The notes: a model not told the origin generated them from the letters alone. A stretch of DNA of 64,000 nucleotides from SAR86 cluster bacterium SAR86B (GCA_905182885.1 CAJJCW010000002.1:148869-212868); one strand, 5' to 3'; counted from the stretch's first letter, positions 8,794 to 17,890 are shown. Numbers and translations are program-made.

Positions 8794-8839
8794 AAAATTT
8801 CTAAGATAGAATTAGCTCTAAATTTTTAAAAGGAATCAC

Positions 8840-11320
8840 ATGAAAACTCAAAAATTATTTTATATATTATCAATATTTTTTATGGCCTATGGCTTAACAA
8901 CATTCACTCCGAGCATTCAAGCAGATACATCTGTTGATGAAAAGGAAGAGATATCCGAAGCTACTAAAGAAGACTCTGATAGTGAAAAAAAATCTGGCAA
9001 GAAAGATAAAAAGAAAGAATATGAAACAATAGAAGAGTTTCTAGAAGACGGTGAATACATAGCTATTGATGGGTTTATGAATATTATTCATGAAACAGAA
9101 AAAGATAAATATTTTTTAGTACTTGAAGATAATCAGCTTAATAAAGAATTTATTTACTTTCCATATATCTTAAATGGTCCTCAGGATGTGGGTGCTAGCG
9201 GAGGCTCAATGGGAGATGGATCCATTCTTGAATTTAGAAAATTTAAAGATGATATAGGCTTATATAAAATTAATACTAAATATGCCTATGACGATTCAAA
9301 TGCAATATCACAGTCAAAACTTACCAATATTATCGAAGCTTTTATGGGCAGATTTAAAGTTGTAGTTAAGGAAGAAGGTAAGTTTGTTATTAATGTAGAT
9401 AAGTTATTTTTAAGTGAGATGCTTGAAGGAATAACTCCTAATATCCCTAAAGAATATATGGAATATTATGATTTAAATTTAGGCAGAATGGATAAAACAA
9501 AAACCTTCATAAATGATGTAAGAAATTATTCTAAAAATACAGCCGTAGAAGTTAATTATGGTTTCTTTAACCCAAAACCAAAGGCAGGATCTCCAATAGA
9601 TGCAGTTGCTGATGTTAGGTATACGTATATATCAGTTAGGCATTCGTTTATTGAGATGCCTGATGATAATTTTGAATCAAGAATAGCAGATCAAAGAATC
9701 GGATATTTTTCAGAAAAAGTAACAGATCTTTCTTCTTATGACACTTACCCTGCTAGAGATTTAATGAACAGATGGAGATTAGTTAAACAAGATCCAGAAG
9801 CTGAGTTATCAGAGCCTGTAGAGCCAATAGTTTACTGGGTTGAAAACTCAACACCTTTAGAAATAAGACCATTTGTAGTTAAAGGGATTGAGGGATGGAA
9901 TGCTGCATTTGAGCAAGCTGGTTTTAAAAATGCAGTTGTTGCAAAGATTCAACCGGATGATGCTGAATGGGATGCGGGAGATGTTGAGTACAATGTAGTT
10001 CGATGGGCTTCTACCCCTAACCCTCAATTTTCTGGTTACGGACCAAGTATTGCTAATCCAAGAACTGGTGAAATCATTGCTGCGGATATAGTTCAAGAAT
10101 TTAATGCAATTAAAAGAGGTTATGCTTTAAGAAAATTATGGGGATACTCTGAAGATAATGATCCTTTAGAGCAATGGATAATTTCTCTAACAATGCATGA
10201 AGTTGGTCACACACTTGGTCTAAGACATAATTTTAAATCTAGTTGGATTTATGATGCTAAAGAAATTCACGACGTATCAATAACAGGGAAGAGTCATATT
10301 GGTTCTGTTATGGATTATGATCCAATTAATCTAGCCCCAGAAGGAACTAAACAAGGAAACTTTTTCCCTCATGCACCGGGTATTTACGACAGATGGGCTA
10401 TAGAATTTGGATACACTCCAAACCTAACTCCTGAGGAAAAATCAGAAATACTATCTAAGTCCTCAATTCCTGAGTACGTATTTGGAACAGATGGTGATGC
10501 TATGAGCTCTCCTGGAAGAAATATTGATCCAAGAGCAAAAAGATACGATTTATCAGGTGACCCTGTTACTTATACATCTGAGAGAATGGAAATTATTGAT
10601 GCAAAAATTATAGAACTCCCATCAATATTTCTTAAAGATGGTAAAACTTCAACTGAATTTAGATCGGCATTCTTAAGTTTAACAAGAGAAAAAGGCAGAT
10701 TTATGGAAGGTGTCTCAAGGTTAATTGGCGGTGTCTACTCTAATAGAATGGTAACGGATCAAAGTAACGAACTTACTCCATTTGAAGCAGTTGCCTATGA
10801 TGATCAAAAGAGAGCAATGAATTTAATAACTTCCAAACTGCTCGCTAATGACGCCTTTGTGTTTGACGAAAATTTATTAAAGAATCTTCAAAACCAAAAA
10901 AGAGCAGCCTATAGCAGTCAGGAAAGAGGAAATGAAGATCCTCAATTACATAAGCTTGTTATAAGGATGCAGGGATCTGTCTTAGCTCACATCTTACATC
11001 CAGATGTAATGATGCGATTAATAGATAGCTCTCAGTACGGCAATACTTATATGCCATCTGAAGTTCTTAACGATCTTTTTGAGGGTATTTTTGTTGCAAA
11101 GGAAATCCCTAATACTTTCAAAATGAACCTTCAGTCAAGATATGTTGATGCTCTAATCGAAGGCTTAGGAGATGAGGATTATGATGAAATTTCAAGATCA
11201 GCTATCTATGCTTCTCTGGTTAAAATTAGAGCTTTTACAAAAACATCTTATGGAAATAAAGGATCCAAGGATCATTTTAGATTTATAAATTGGAAAATTA
11301 GGCAAGCCTTAGAACTTTAA
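8840..11320 (+). CDS. Exported zinc-dependent metalloprotease (HExxHxxGxxH, DUF5117/DUF4953 type)
   Basis: An 826-residue secreted protein. A signal peptide (about residues 1-28, ending SIQA) is followed by a Lys/Glu/Asp-rich linker to about residue 65. The catalytic zinc site HEVGHTLGLRHNF lies at about residue 453, a metzincin motif, with a likely Met-turn in SVMDYDP some 35 residues on. The general layout fits the large bacterial zinc metalloproteases annotated with DUF5117 and DUF4953. The role is probably periplasmic or extracellular protein breakdown. A purine-rich AAAAGGAA sits before the ATG. Its end overlaps the convergent alkyltransferase gene by 12 bases. Confidence 0.85.
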   Translation: MKTQKLFYILSIFFMAYGLTTFTPSIQADTSVDEKEEISEATKEDSDSEKKSGKKDKKKEYETIEEFLEDGEYIAIDGFMNIIHETEKDKYFLVLEDNQLNKEFIYFPYILNGPQDVGASGGSMGDGSILEFRKFKDDIGLYKINTKYAYDDSNAISQSKLTNIIEAFMGRFKVVVKEEGKFVINVDKLFLSEMLEGITPNIPKEYMEYYDLNLGRMDKTKTFINDVRNYSKNTAVEVNYGFFNPKPKAGSPIDAVADVRYTYISVRHSFIEMPDDNFESRIADQRIGYFSEKVTDLSSYDTYPARDLMNRWRLVKQDPEAELSEPVEPIVYWVENSTPLEIRPFVVKGIEGWNAAFEQAGFKNAVVAKIQPDDAEWDAGDVEYNVVRWASTPNPQFSGYGPSIANPRTGEIIAADIVQEFNAIKRGYALRKLWGYSEDNDPLEQWIISLTMHEVGHTLGLRHNFKSSWIYDAKEIHDVSITGKSHIGSVMDYDPINLAPEGTKQGNFFPHAPGIYDRWAIEFGYTPNLTPEEKSEILSKSSIPEYVFGTDGDAMSSPGRNIDPRAKRYDLSGDPVTYTSERMEIIDAKIIELPSIFLKDGKTSTEFRSAFLSLTREKGRFMEGVSRLIGGVYSNRMVTDQSNELTPFEAVAYDDQKRAMNLITSKLLANDAFVFDENLLKNLQNQKRAAYSSQERGNEDPQLHKLVIRMQGSVLAHILHPDVMMRLIDSSQYGNTYMPSEVLNDLFEGIFVAKEIPNTFKMNLQSRYVDALIEGLGDEDYDEISRSAIYASLVKIRAFTKTSYGNKGSKDHFRFINWKIRQALEL

Positions 11321-11575
11321 GCCTTCTTTTAATAAGAGCTTTTTCTTTGTTATAGCGCCTCCAGGGGCGCTGTAACCTCCCACATCACCGTTCGAGCATA
11401 TCACTCTATGACAGGGTCTTTTTATGGGAGTGGGGTTCTTACCGCAAGCATTTGCTACAGCTCTTGCAGCATCGGGCATACCTAAAATTACGGCTATTTC
11501 TTTATATGATTTAGTGGTGCCAATTGGAATCTTATCAATCTCATCCCAGACTAACCTCTGAAATTCTGTTGCCAT
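11309..11575 (-). CDS. Methylated-DNA-cysteine S-methyltransferase, minimal C-terminal domain
   Basis: An 88-residue protein equivalent only to the C-terminal DNA-binding/active domain of Ogt/Ada. It has the acceptor motif PCHRVIC with C55, the helix-turn-helix (KSYKEIAVILGMPDAARAV) and GGYSAPGGAITKK. The Cys is retained, so it should still accept alkyl groups, unlike the alkyltransferase-like proteins in which Trp replaces it. The usual N-terminal half (about 70 to 80 residues) is absent and no upstream frame supplies it. It is last in a three-gene run after rocD and a hypothetical gene, with gaps of 14 and 10 bases. Confidence 0.85.
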   Translation of the reverse strand: MATEFQRLVWDEIDKIPIGTTKSYKEIAVILGMPDAARAVANACGKNPTPIKRPCHRVICSNGDVGGYSAPGGAITKKKLLLKEGLKF

Positions 11576-11585
11576 TAATAAAAGA

Positions 11586-12035
11586 TTAGGACCATTTAGA
11601 AATTATAGCTAGAGCCTCATCCTTGGGTACTTCAAGTCTTGCGTACTTGGGGGTGTCCATTGATATTATTTGTTCTGAAATTTTATCTAATGGCAATCCT
11701 AGGCTTAAAAGAGAAGATACAAGGTCTTTTTTAGCTTCTAGGTTTTCGTTTTCAGAAGTAAGCTTTTGACTATAGTAGTTGGACTTAAAGACTAACTGAC
11801 CTAACTGAAATAATGCAGCTTCCTTGTTGTCTGATTCCTCATATTCATCAATTGAATTTAATATCCAATAGTGAGGCTTAGCAACTTTTGCTTTTGCATC
11901 TTCAATATTTGGATATAGTTTTGTATGTGTTTTTTCTTTAAACCAATTATCTTCATGCTCGATAATGCATATCTCTTTTAATTCAAAGAGGTAATCTTTT
12001 AGTGGTTTATTCGAAGTATTAAATATGTATTTCAT
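11586..12035 (-). CDS. Hypothetical protein between rocD and the alkyltransferase
   Basis: I do not recognise this 149-residue protein. It has no signal peptide or membrane segment. The first half is rich in aromatic and acidic residues (FELKEICIIEHEDNWF, KPHYWILNSIDEYEE) and the second half looks helical (LEAKKDLVSSLLSLGLPLDKISEQI). It ends in a possible compact helix-strand unit (KDEALAIISKWS). It sits between rocD (14 bases upstream) and the alkyltransferase gene (10 bases downstream), same strand, so it is probably co-transcribed. No function is implied beyond that. Confidence 0.65.
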   Translation of the reverse strand: MKYIFNTSNKPLKDYLFELKEICIIEHEDNWFKEKTHTKLYPNIEDAKAKVAKPHYWILNSIDEYEESDNKEAALFQLGQLVFKSNYYSQKLTSENENLEAKKDLVSSLLSLGLPLDKISEQIISMDTPKYARLEVPKDEALAIISKWS

Positions 12036-12049
12036 AGAAATATTATAGA

Positions 12050-13297
12050 TTAGATTGAGGAAAAGACTTTTTTAATTTTAGAAAGTGCCCATTCAATTTC
12101 AGATTTTTTAATCATAAGAGGAGGAGCAAATCTGATAACAGTTTCATGCGTTTCTTTGCAGAGCATGCCTTCTTTAAGCAATAATTTGCAAACATCTTTA
12201 GCTGGCATGCTAGATTTATGAAGCTCCAAGCCTATCCATAAACCCTTTCCCCTTACTTCTTTTATAAATGAGAAATTTAAGCTTTGAAGTTCTTTCAAGA
12301 AGAATAATCCTAACTCATGACTGTTATCTATTAAATTATCTTCATAAAGAAGATCTAATGCCTTTGATGCTACCGATGCTGCCAGAGGGTTACCGCCAAA
12401 TGTTGATCCGTGAGAACCCGGATCAAAATGATCCATTACTTCTCTGGAACTAAGAAAGGCTGAAACTGGCATCAATCCACCCCCAAGTGCTTTTCCTAAA
12501 ATCAAACCATCAGGAATAATATCCTCATGCTGATATGCAAATAACTTTCCAGTTCGACCAAGGCCTGATTGAATTTCATCAAGAATCATAAGTACATTAT
12601 TTTCAGTACAAATCTCGCGTAACTGTTTAAGCCATCCTTCTTTAGGAATAATTATCCCCCCTTCTCCCTGAATGGGCTCCACAAGCACTGCGCAAGTATT
12701 TTTAGTAATTAAGCTTTTTATAGATTCTATTGATGTAGTACATGCCTGCTTACAGTCACAATTATTATTACAGTAGTCAGCAGTTAAAAAACCAGCTCCA
12801 AAAGGACCAAATCCTTTCTTATATTCTTCTTCAGACGAAAACCCAACAATGGTCGTTGTTCGGCCATGAAAATTTCCATCAGCAATTATAATTTCAGCTT
12901 TGTTGTCAGGTATTCCCTTTGTAAAATATCCCCATCTTCTGGCTGCTTTAATTGCAGTCTCAACTGCCTCTGCACCTGTATTCATCGGCAGGATAGCTGA
13001 AAAACCTGATAACTTAGATAGCTTCTCTATATAAGCTGCAAATGGTTCTGTATAAAAAGCTCTCGAGGAAATTGCTAGTTTTTTTGCTTGATCATGTAGT
13101 GTCTTAACTAGCTCTGGATGTGAATGTCCATGACTTACTGCGGAATAAGCTGACATCATATCAAGATATTTGTTTCCATCTATATCCCATAAGTAAGCCC
13201 CCTCTCCTTTTTCTAAAACAACTGGTAAAGGAGAATAATTGCTCGCTCCGTAGAGTGCTTCTTTTTCAATATATGTACTTTGTAAAGTTTTATCCAT
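12050..13297 (-). CDS. rocD: Ornithine aminotransferase
   Basis: Class III PLP aminotransferase of 415 residues. RocD moves the delta-amino group of ornithine to 2-oxoglutarate, giving glutamate-5-semialdehyde. Seen: N-terminal SNYSPLPVVLEKGEGAYLWD, NTGAEAVETAIKAARRW, LVEPIQGEGGI, LDEIQSGLGRTG (D240) and LILGKALGGG with PLP Lys269. These match OAT better than acetylornithine or GABA transaminases. An unusual insert near residues 175-188 contains four Cys spaced C-x3-C-x-C-x3-C (C176, C180, C182, C186). It is divergent from the ctlX-like gene with almost no spacer, consistent with a joint arginine/citrulline breakdown pathway. Confidence 0.88.
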   Translation of the reverse strand: MDKTLQSTYIEKEALYGASNYSPLPVVLEKGEGAYLWDIDGNKYLDMMSAYSAVSHGHSHPELVKTLHDQAKKLAISSRAFYTEPFAAYIEKLSKLSGFSAILPMNTGAEAVETAIKAARRWGYFTKGIPDNKAEIIIADGNFHGRTTTIVGFSSEEEYKKGFGPFGAGFLTADYCNNNCDCKQACTTSIESIKSLITKNTCAVLVEPIQGEGGIIIPKEGWLKQLREICTENNVLMILDEIQSGLGRTGKLFAYQHEDIIPDGLILGKALGGGLMPVSAFLSSREVMDHFDPGSHGSTFGGNPLAASVASKALDLLYEDNLIDNSHELGLFFLKELQSLNFSFIKEVRGKGLWIGLELHKSSMPAKDVCKLLLKEGMLCKETHETVIRFAPPLMIKKSEIEWALSKIKKVFSSI

Positions 13298-13308
13298 AGG
13301 TGTATTCT

Positions 13309-14238
13309 ATGCCCATTAACGGAATTCCTCTAGAGACAATAGTGAGCAAACAATCTACAAATCATATCTTTATGGTAGAGCCTTCAGTTTTTTATAAAAA
13401 CTCTCAAACAATAGAATCAAATCACTATCAAGCTGACGAAGAAAGTGAAGATACAAAAATAATTACACTTAAGGCTATTAGCGAATTTAATCGTTTTAAA
13501 CTAATGTTAGAAAAAAATGGAATAACTATTACTTCTTTTGTTGGAAGTAAAGAATGTCCCGATCATATATTTCCTAATTGGTTCACTACATTTGAAGATA
13601 AAAGTATGCAAATTTTTAGCATGCTTGCTCCAAATAGAAGAACTGAGAAATCACCCGAAATGATTAGCCATTTAAAAGAGACATATGAGCTTTCTAAAGA
13701 TTACTCAAGTTACGAGAAAGAGAATATTTTTTTAGAAGGAACTAGTAGCATGGTTTTTGATAGAGTGAATAAGGTTGTTTATTCAGGACTATCGCCACGA
13801 ACAGATAAAAATCTTTTAGTCCAATGGTGTTCTGAAAATTCATATGAACTAGTTATGGTTGAAACTGAAAGCCATAAAGGCTCACCTATATATCACACTG
13901 ATGTATTTATGTTTATTGGGACTGAAGTTATAGGAATATGCTATGAGGTCATTAAACCAGAATATCGTGATTTAATTAAGGAAAAGGTTTCAAAGCATCA
14001 CTCCATAGTTGAAATATCAAAGGAGCAAATACTTAATTTCTGTGGGAATGCTTTAGAAGCAAGAGATGGTAACGGAAATTTGTTTCTAATAATGTCATCT
14101 ACTGCTTATTCAGCTCTACAAAGTGATCAAAAAAATGAATTGAATAAATTCTATTCTAAAATATTGCATACGGACTTAGAGACTGTCGAAAGGTATGGCG
14201 GCGGCTCTGCAAGATGCATGCTTTCTGAATTATTCTGA
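13309..14238 (+). CDS. ctlX: Amidinotransferase/arginine deiminase-fold protein, CtlX-like
   Basis: About 309 residues of the guanidino-group-modifying (pentein) fold. Features fit the citrulline-utilisation CtlX group: FMVEPSVFYKN near the start, FLEGTSSMVFDRVNKVVYSGLSPRTD, KGSPIYHTDVFMFIG (catalytic His region) and FCGNALEARDGNG near the end. It likely hydrolyses citrulline or a related guanidino compound to ornithine, feeding RocD. The ATG at 13309 is preferred; the frame can begin at a GTG at 13300. The gap to divergent rocD is only 11 bases, so at least one promoter must lie inside a coding region. The end overlaps the convergent MTHFR-like gene by 9 bases. Confidence 0.75.
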   Translation: MPINGIPLETIVSKQSTNHIFMVEPSVFYKNSQTIESNHYQADEESEDTKIITLKAISEFNRFKLMLEKNGITITSFVGSKECPDHIFPNWFTTFEDKSMQIFSMLAPNRRTEKSPEMISHLKETYELSKDYSSYEKENIFLEGTSSMVFDRVNKVVYSGLSPRTDKNLLVQWCSENSYELVMVETESHKGSPIYHTDVFMFIGTEVIGICYEVIKPEYRDLIKEKVSKHHSIVEISKEQILNFCGNALEARDGNGNLFLIMSSTAYSALQSDQKNELNKFYSKILHTDLETVERYGGGSARCMLSELF

Positions 14239-15090
14239 TACTTTTTTAGTCCAATCCGTAACTCGCTTAACGCCTCCGAGTGGAAAAAAATGAACCTGCT
14301 CAATATTGAAGTTAGGATCGTTTGATTTAATTTCACTAAGCTCTTCAAGTATTTGAATTGGCTCGTAAGGAAGAAGTAGCTTGGTAATATCTTTAGCTCT
14401 TTTTTGAAGAACTTTCATTGATGCGCCCACACCACATTCAATTGCATACTTTATAAGAGTCTGTAATTTTGCAGGGCCAGCAATGCCTATGTGCACAGGA
14501 ATATCTATACCCTTTCCCTTAATCTCATTCACCCAATCTACCACCACTGAAGATTCGAAACAGAACTGAGTTGTAAGAGCCATTTGAGCATCGGTTCTTT
14601 TTGCAAATTCATTCTTCCATGAAAGTGCTTTGTTTACATTTAAATTTAAGCCACCCGTATCAATATCTTTATTTCCCTCTGGATGACCTGCAACATGAAG
14701 TCTTTTATAGGAATTGGCATCAAACACTCCTGTCTCTATTAATTGAATTGACGAATCAAAATCACCCATAGGTTTACTAGAGCCTCCGGCTATAAGGAGA
14801 GCCTCATCTACATTTGCTTCGTTTTGATATCTTGTTACCCATTCCTCTAGAACACTCTTATTCTTAATTAATCTTGCTGGGAAGTGAGGCATGGACTTAA
14901 ACCCTGCATCATGAATTTTTCGAGCAGTTTTTACCATTTCATCTATGGAAGTTCCTTCTATATGGGCTATATAGACCCTTGTTCCCTTAGGAAGGACCTC
15001 TGCTAAATTATCAATCTTCGACAAAGCTCTAGGAGTTACTTCTATAGAGTAGCCATCAATAAAATTGATTAGATTATTATTTTTTTCCAT
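14230..15090 (-). CDS. Methylenetetrahydrofolate reductase family protein
   Basis: A 286-residue TIM-barrel protein of the MTHFR family. Seen: YSIEVTPRA in place of the MetF start FEFFPPRT (the catalytic Glu is kept), IAHIEGTSIDEMVKTARKIHDAG, PHFPAR, GGSSKPMGDFDSSIQL, HVAGHPEGN, ALTTQFCFES and HIGIAGPA. These are the flavin and folate contact regions of MetF, but overall the protein is divergent from E. coli MetF. It could be the methionine-pathway enzyme or a relative working in demethylation-linked one-carbon oxidation. It stands alone, convergent with the ctlX-like gene. Confidence 0.75.
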   Translation of the reverse strand: MEKNNNLINFIDGYSIEVTPRALSKIDNLAEVLPKGTRVYIAHIEGTSIDEMVKTARKIHDAGFKSMPHFPARLIKNKSVLEEWVTRYQNEANVDEALLIAGGSSKPMGDFDSSIQLIETGVFDANSYKRLHVAGHPEGNKDIDTGGLNLNVNKALSWKNEFAKRTDAQMALTTQFCFESSVVVDWVNEIKGKGIDIPVHIGIAGPAKLQTLIKYAIECGVGASMKVLQKRAKDITKLLLPYEPIQILEELSEIKSNDPNFNIEQVHFFPLGGVKRVTDWTKKVSE

Positions 15091-15199
15091 AATTTATTAT
15101 AGGACTTGCTTGATCAAAAAAATATCTATATTTCAAATGACTAAAAGAAGATTGTTCTTTTGATATATAGGAAGTAATTTATAAGATTGTTGATGTAAC

Positions 15200-15289
15200 T
15201 GGCGGAGAGTGAGGGATTCGAACCCTCGATACAGTTACCCATATACCTCCTTAGCAGGGAGGCGCTTTCGACCACTCAGCCAACTCTCC
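15200..15289 (-). tRNA. tRNA-Ser(GCT)
   Basis: A class II tRNA of 90 bases on the minus strand: acceptor GGAGAGT/ACTCTCC, discriminator G, encoded CCA ending at 15200, anticodon loop CTGCTAA (anticodon GCT), a long variable arm and T loop TTCGAAT. It reads AGC/AGU. In gammaproteobacteria this tRNA commonly follows alaS-lysC-csrA; here alaS and lysC are just upstream but csrA is not. Confidence 0.95.
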
Positions 15290-15303
15290 GAAATCGATGA
15301 AGG

Positions 15304-15309
15304 ATTATA
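15304..15309 (-). promoter_or_regulatory. -10 box for tRNA-Ser
   Basis: A perfect TATAAT on the minus strand lies 14 bases before the tRNA start, a normal distance for a stable-RNA promoter. The -35 region is poor. Confidence 0.5.
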
Positions 15310-15339
15310 ACCCTTTGCAGGTATAAAAAAACTATCTAA

Positions 15340-16674
15340 TTACCTATTAAATTCAATTTGAGAACCAAAAGGTAAGTTTTGATTTACTTGTCCGTCTCTA
15401 AAAGCAATATTGCCATTTATAACAGTCATGAAAACTGAAGATTTAAAAGTAGTATCTGTAAAAGGCGACCAACCACATTTATATAAAATATTGGACTTGT
15501 TAACTGTATAAGGCTTATCTATATCAACAATTGCAAAGTCAGCATAGTAGCCCTCTCTTATAAAGCCTCTATCTTTAATTTGAAATCTTGTGGCTGTGTT
15601 ATGACTAGTTTTTCTTACAATCTGCTCAAGTGAAAAAATTCCATCATGATAAAAATCTAAAAGAATTTGAAGTGAGTGTTGGATTAAAGGCAGTCCTGCT
15701 GGAGCATCAACATATTTCATATTCTTCTCATCCCAAGTATGAGGCGCATGATCGGTTGCAATAATATCAATTTTATCTTGATTCACCGCATCAACTAAAG
15801 CCTGCCTATCGGATTCTTCTTTTACAGATGGGTTGCATTTGATTTGATTCCCCAGTCTCTCATAATCACTATTATTGAAGTGAAGGTGATGGACGCAGAC
15901 CTCTGCTGTTATTTTTTTATTATCAACGGGTCCGCTTGTAAATAAGCTCATTTCTTTTTCAGTTGAAAGATGAAAAACGTGAAGGTTTGCTGAATGCTTT
16001 ATAGCTAAATCAACCGCCATTGAACTAGATAGGTAACAGCTTTCTGCGTCTCTTATATAGGGATGATGTATGGCTGATAATTCATCGCCGTATTTTTCAA
16101 AAAAAGCTTTTTCATTTGCTCTTATTCTTGGAGTATCTTCACAATGAGTAACAATATTTAAAGGAGAGTATTTAAAAATGCCCTCTAAGGCATCTATGCT
16201 ATCAACAAGCATATCTCCTGTGGATGCTCCCATAAAAACTTTTAAACCAGCTGCTTTATTAATATCTACATTTTTAATATCTTCTATATTGCTATTTGTT
16301 GCACCAAGATGAAACGAGTAATTAGAAAGCGATCTTTGGCTTGCTAGTTGAAATTTCTTATCTAAATTTTCAAGCGTTGTGGTTGCTGGGTTTACATTTG
16401 GCATTTCAAAATAACTAGTAACTCCACCTGCTAGTCCTGCAAACGATTCCGATGCTATATCACCTTTATGTGTAAGCCCTGGTTCTCTAAAATGAACTTG
16501 GTCATCAATCAATCCAGGCATGACGTATCGTCCATTAATATCTATAACTTCTTTAGCTTCTGCTTGTATATCAGTGCTTATTAATTCAATCCTGTCATTT
16601 TTAATTGCTATATCTGATTCATAAATTGAATCTTCATTTACGATATTACAGTTCTTTAAAATTAGGTCATACAT
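15340..16674 (-). CDS. pyrC: Dihydroorotase-type amidohydrolase
   Basis: Amidohydrolase of about 444 residues from the ATG at 16672-16674 (MYDLILKNCNIVNED); the longer frame from 16725 overlaps lysC and is rejected. Motifs: PGLIDDQVHFREPGLTHKGDI, VFMGASTGDMLVD, VTHCEDT, HLSTEKEMS and IATDHAPH. It fits dihydroorotase, which closes carbamoyl-aspartate to dihydroorotate. The usual metal-binding H-x-H reads Q-V-H (Q59, H61), as I recall from Bacteroidetes dihydroorotases, and the next residues are also of that type. Hydantoinase or allantoinase activity is not excluded. It starts one base after the lysC stop, so it is co-transcribed with lysC. Confidence 0.8.
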   Translation of the reverse strand: MYDLILKNCNIVNEDSIYESDIAIKNDRIELISTDIQAEAKEVIDINGRYVMPGLIDDQVHFREPGLTHKGDIASESFAGLAGGVTSYFEMPNVNPATTTLENLDKKFQLASQRSLSNYSFHLGATNSNIEDIKNVDINKAAGLKVFMGASTGDMLVDSIDALEGIFKYSPLNIVTHCEDTPRIRANEKAFFEKYGDELSAIHHPYIRDAESCYLSSSMAVDLAIKHSANLHVFHLSTEKEMSLFTSGPVDNKKITAEVCVHHLHFNNSDYERLGNQIKCNPSVKEESDRQALVDAVNQDKIDIIATDHAPHTWDEKNMKYVDAPAGLPLIQHSLQILLDFYHDGIFSLEQIVRKTSHNTATRFQIKDRGFIREGYYADFAIVDIDKPYTVNKSNILYKCGWSPFTDTTFKSSVFMTVINGNIAFRDGQVNQNLPFGSQIEFNR

Positions 16675-16675
16675 A

Positions 16676-17890
16676 TTATTTATCCAGCTCAAATGAGTTA
16701 TGAAGGGCTTTAACTGCTGTTTCAACAGAACTATCTTCTATAACGATGGTTATTTTAATTTCAGAAGTACTTATCATAAGAATATTAACTTCGTTTTCAG
16801 ATAAAGCCTTAAAGGCTTTACTAGCTATGCCAGCATGAGATCTCATGCCTACTCCCACTAGAGAAACTTTAGCTATGTTTGAATCAATTAATAGGTCATC
16901 AAAATTTAGAGAATCTTTTAGTTTTTTTATAACGGTTGTTGTGGAGATTTCATCTTCCTTGGACACAGTAAACGTAAAATCTGTTTTTCCGTTAACACTT
17001 ACATTTTGAACTATGACGTCTACTTCGATATTAGCATCACTTAAAGGGCCTAAGATTGCATAAGCAATACCCGGGGTATCGCTGACTCCATGTAAAGTGT
17101 ATTTCATTTGATCCTTCTGAAAAGCTATTCCAGAAACTAACCCATTTTCCATATCTTTCTCCTCAAGAGATATTAGCGTACCATCGCCAGGCTCGAAACT
17201 TGATAAGACCCTAACTGGTACTTTGTACTTATTCGCAAATTCTACTGCTCTAATTTGTATTACTTTAGCTCCCTGACCAGCCATTTCAAGCATTTCTTCC
17301 ATGGTAATTGTATCTAGCTTTTTAGCCTCAGGAACTACCCTAGGATCTGTTGTATAAATACCGTCAACATCAGTGTAGATATCACATCGCTCTGCTTTCA
17401 TTTGCGCAGCAATAGCAACAGCTGTTGTATCTGAACCACCTCTACCAAGGGTGGTAACATCACCGGATTCAGTAATTCCCTGGAACCCAGTAATAATTGG
17501 AACTATTCCTTCATCTAAGGCATCTTGTATTTTTTTACCATCTACTTCAAGTATTCTCGCTTTAGAGTAGCTATTGGTTGTTTTCATTGATATCTGGGAG
17601 GCTGTATATGACTTTGCCTTAACATCAATTTGATGAAGAGCCATTGCCAGCAAAGCAGCACTTACTTTTTCACCAGTAGAGATGAGAGCGTCAAATTCTC
17701 TTTTACTTGGATCATCACCAAAGCTTTTAGCTAGTTTAATTAGCCTGTTAGTTTCTCCGCTCATAGCGGAAACAACCACAATAACATTAGCAGATTGAGA
17801 TGCTTCTTTAACAATCTTTGCGACAGATGCAATTCTCTCTTCCGTTCCTAAAGATGTTCCGCCAAATTTTTGGACAATAATATTAGACAT
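16676..17890 (-). CDS. lysC: Aspartate kinase
   Basis: Phosphorylates aspartate at the entry to lysine, threonine and methionine synthesis. A 404-residue monofunctional enzyme: N-terminal VQKFGGTSLGTEERI, GRGGSDTTAVAIA, YTDVDGIYTTDPR, then two ACT domains from about residue 265 (including TLHGVSDTPGIAYAILGPL and VGVGMRSHAGIA) that bind end products. Asd, the next pathway enzyme, is at 48-49 kb. It sits 12 bases after alaS and directly before the dihydroorotase. It could encode both alpha and beta products from an internal start, as in some LysC enzymes, but no evidence of that is seen here. Confidence 0.96.
   Translation of the reverse strand: MSNIIVQKFGGTSLGTEERIASVAKIVKEASQSANVIVVVSAMSGETNRLIKLAKSFGDDPSKREFDALISTGEKVSAALLAMALHQIDVKAKSYTASQISMKTTNSYSKARILEVDGKKIQDALDEGIVPIITGFQGITESGDVTTLGRGGSDTTAVAIAAQMKAERCDIYTDVDGIYTTDPRVVPEAKKLDTITMEEMLEMAGQGAKVIQIRAVEFANKYKVPVRVLSSFEPGDGTLISLEEKDMENGLVSGIAFQKDQMKYTLHGVSDTPGIAYAILGPLSDANIEVDVIVQNVSVNGKTDFTFTVSKEDEISTTTVIKKLKDSLNFDDLLIDSNIAKVSLVGVGMRSHAGIASKAFKALSENEVNILMISTSEIKITIVIEDSSVETAVKALHNSFELDK

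Noticed and set aside
11309..11575. Alkyltransferase-like protein (ATL) without repair activity
   Set aside because: ATL proteins have Trp or another residue in place of the Cys of PCHR; here the Cys is present.
15340..16725. Longer start of the dihydroorotase at 16725
   Set aside because: The added 17 residues overlap the lysC end and have no family likeness; the ATG at 16674 fits better.
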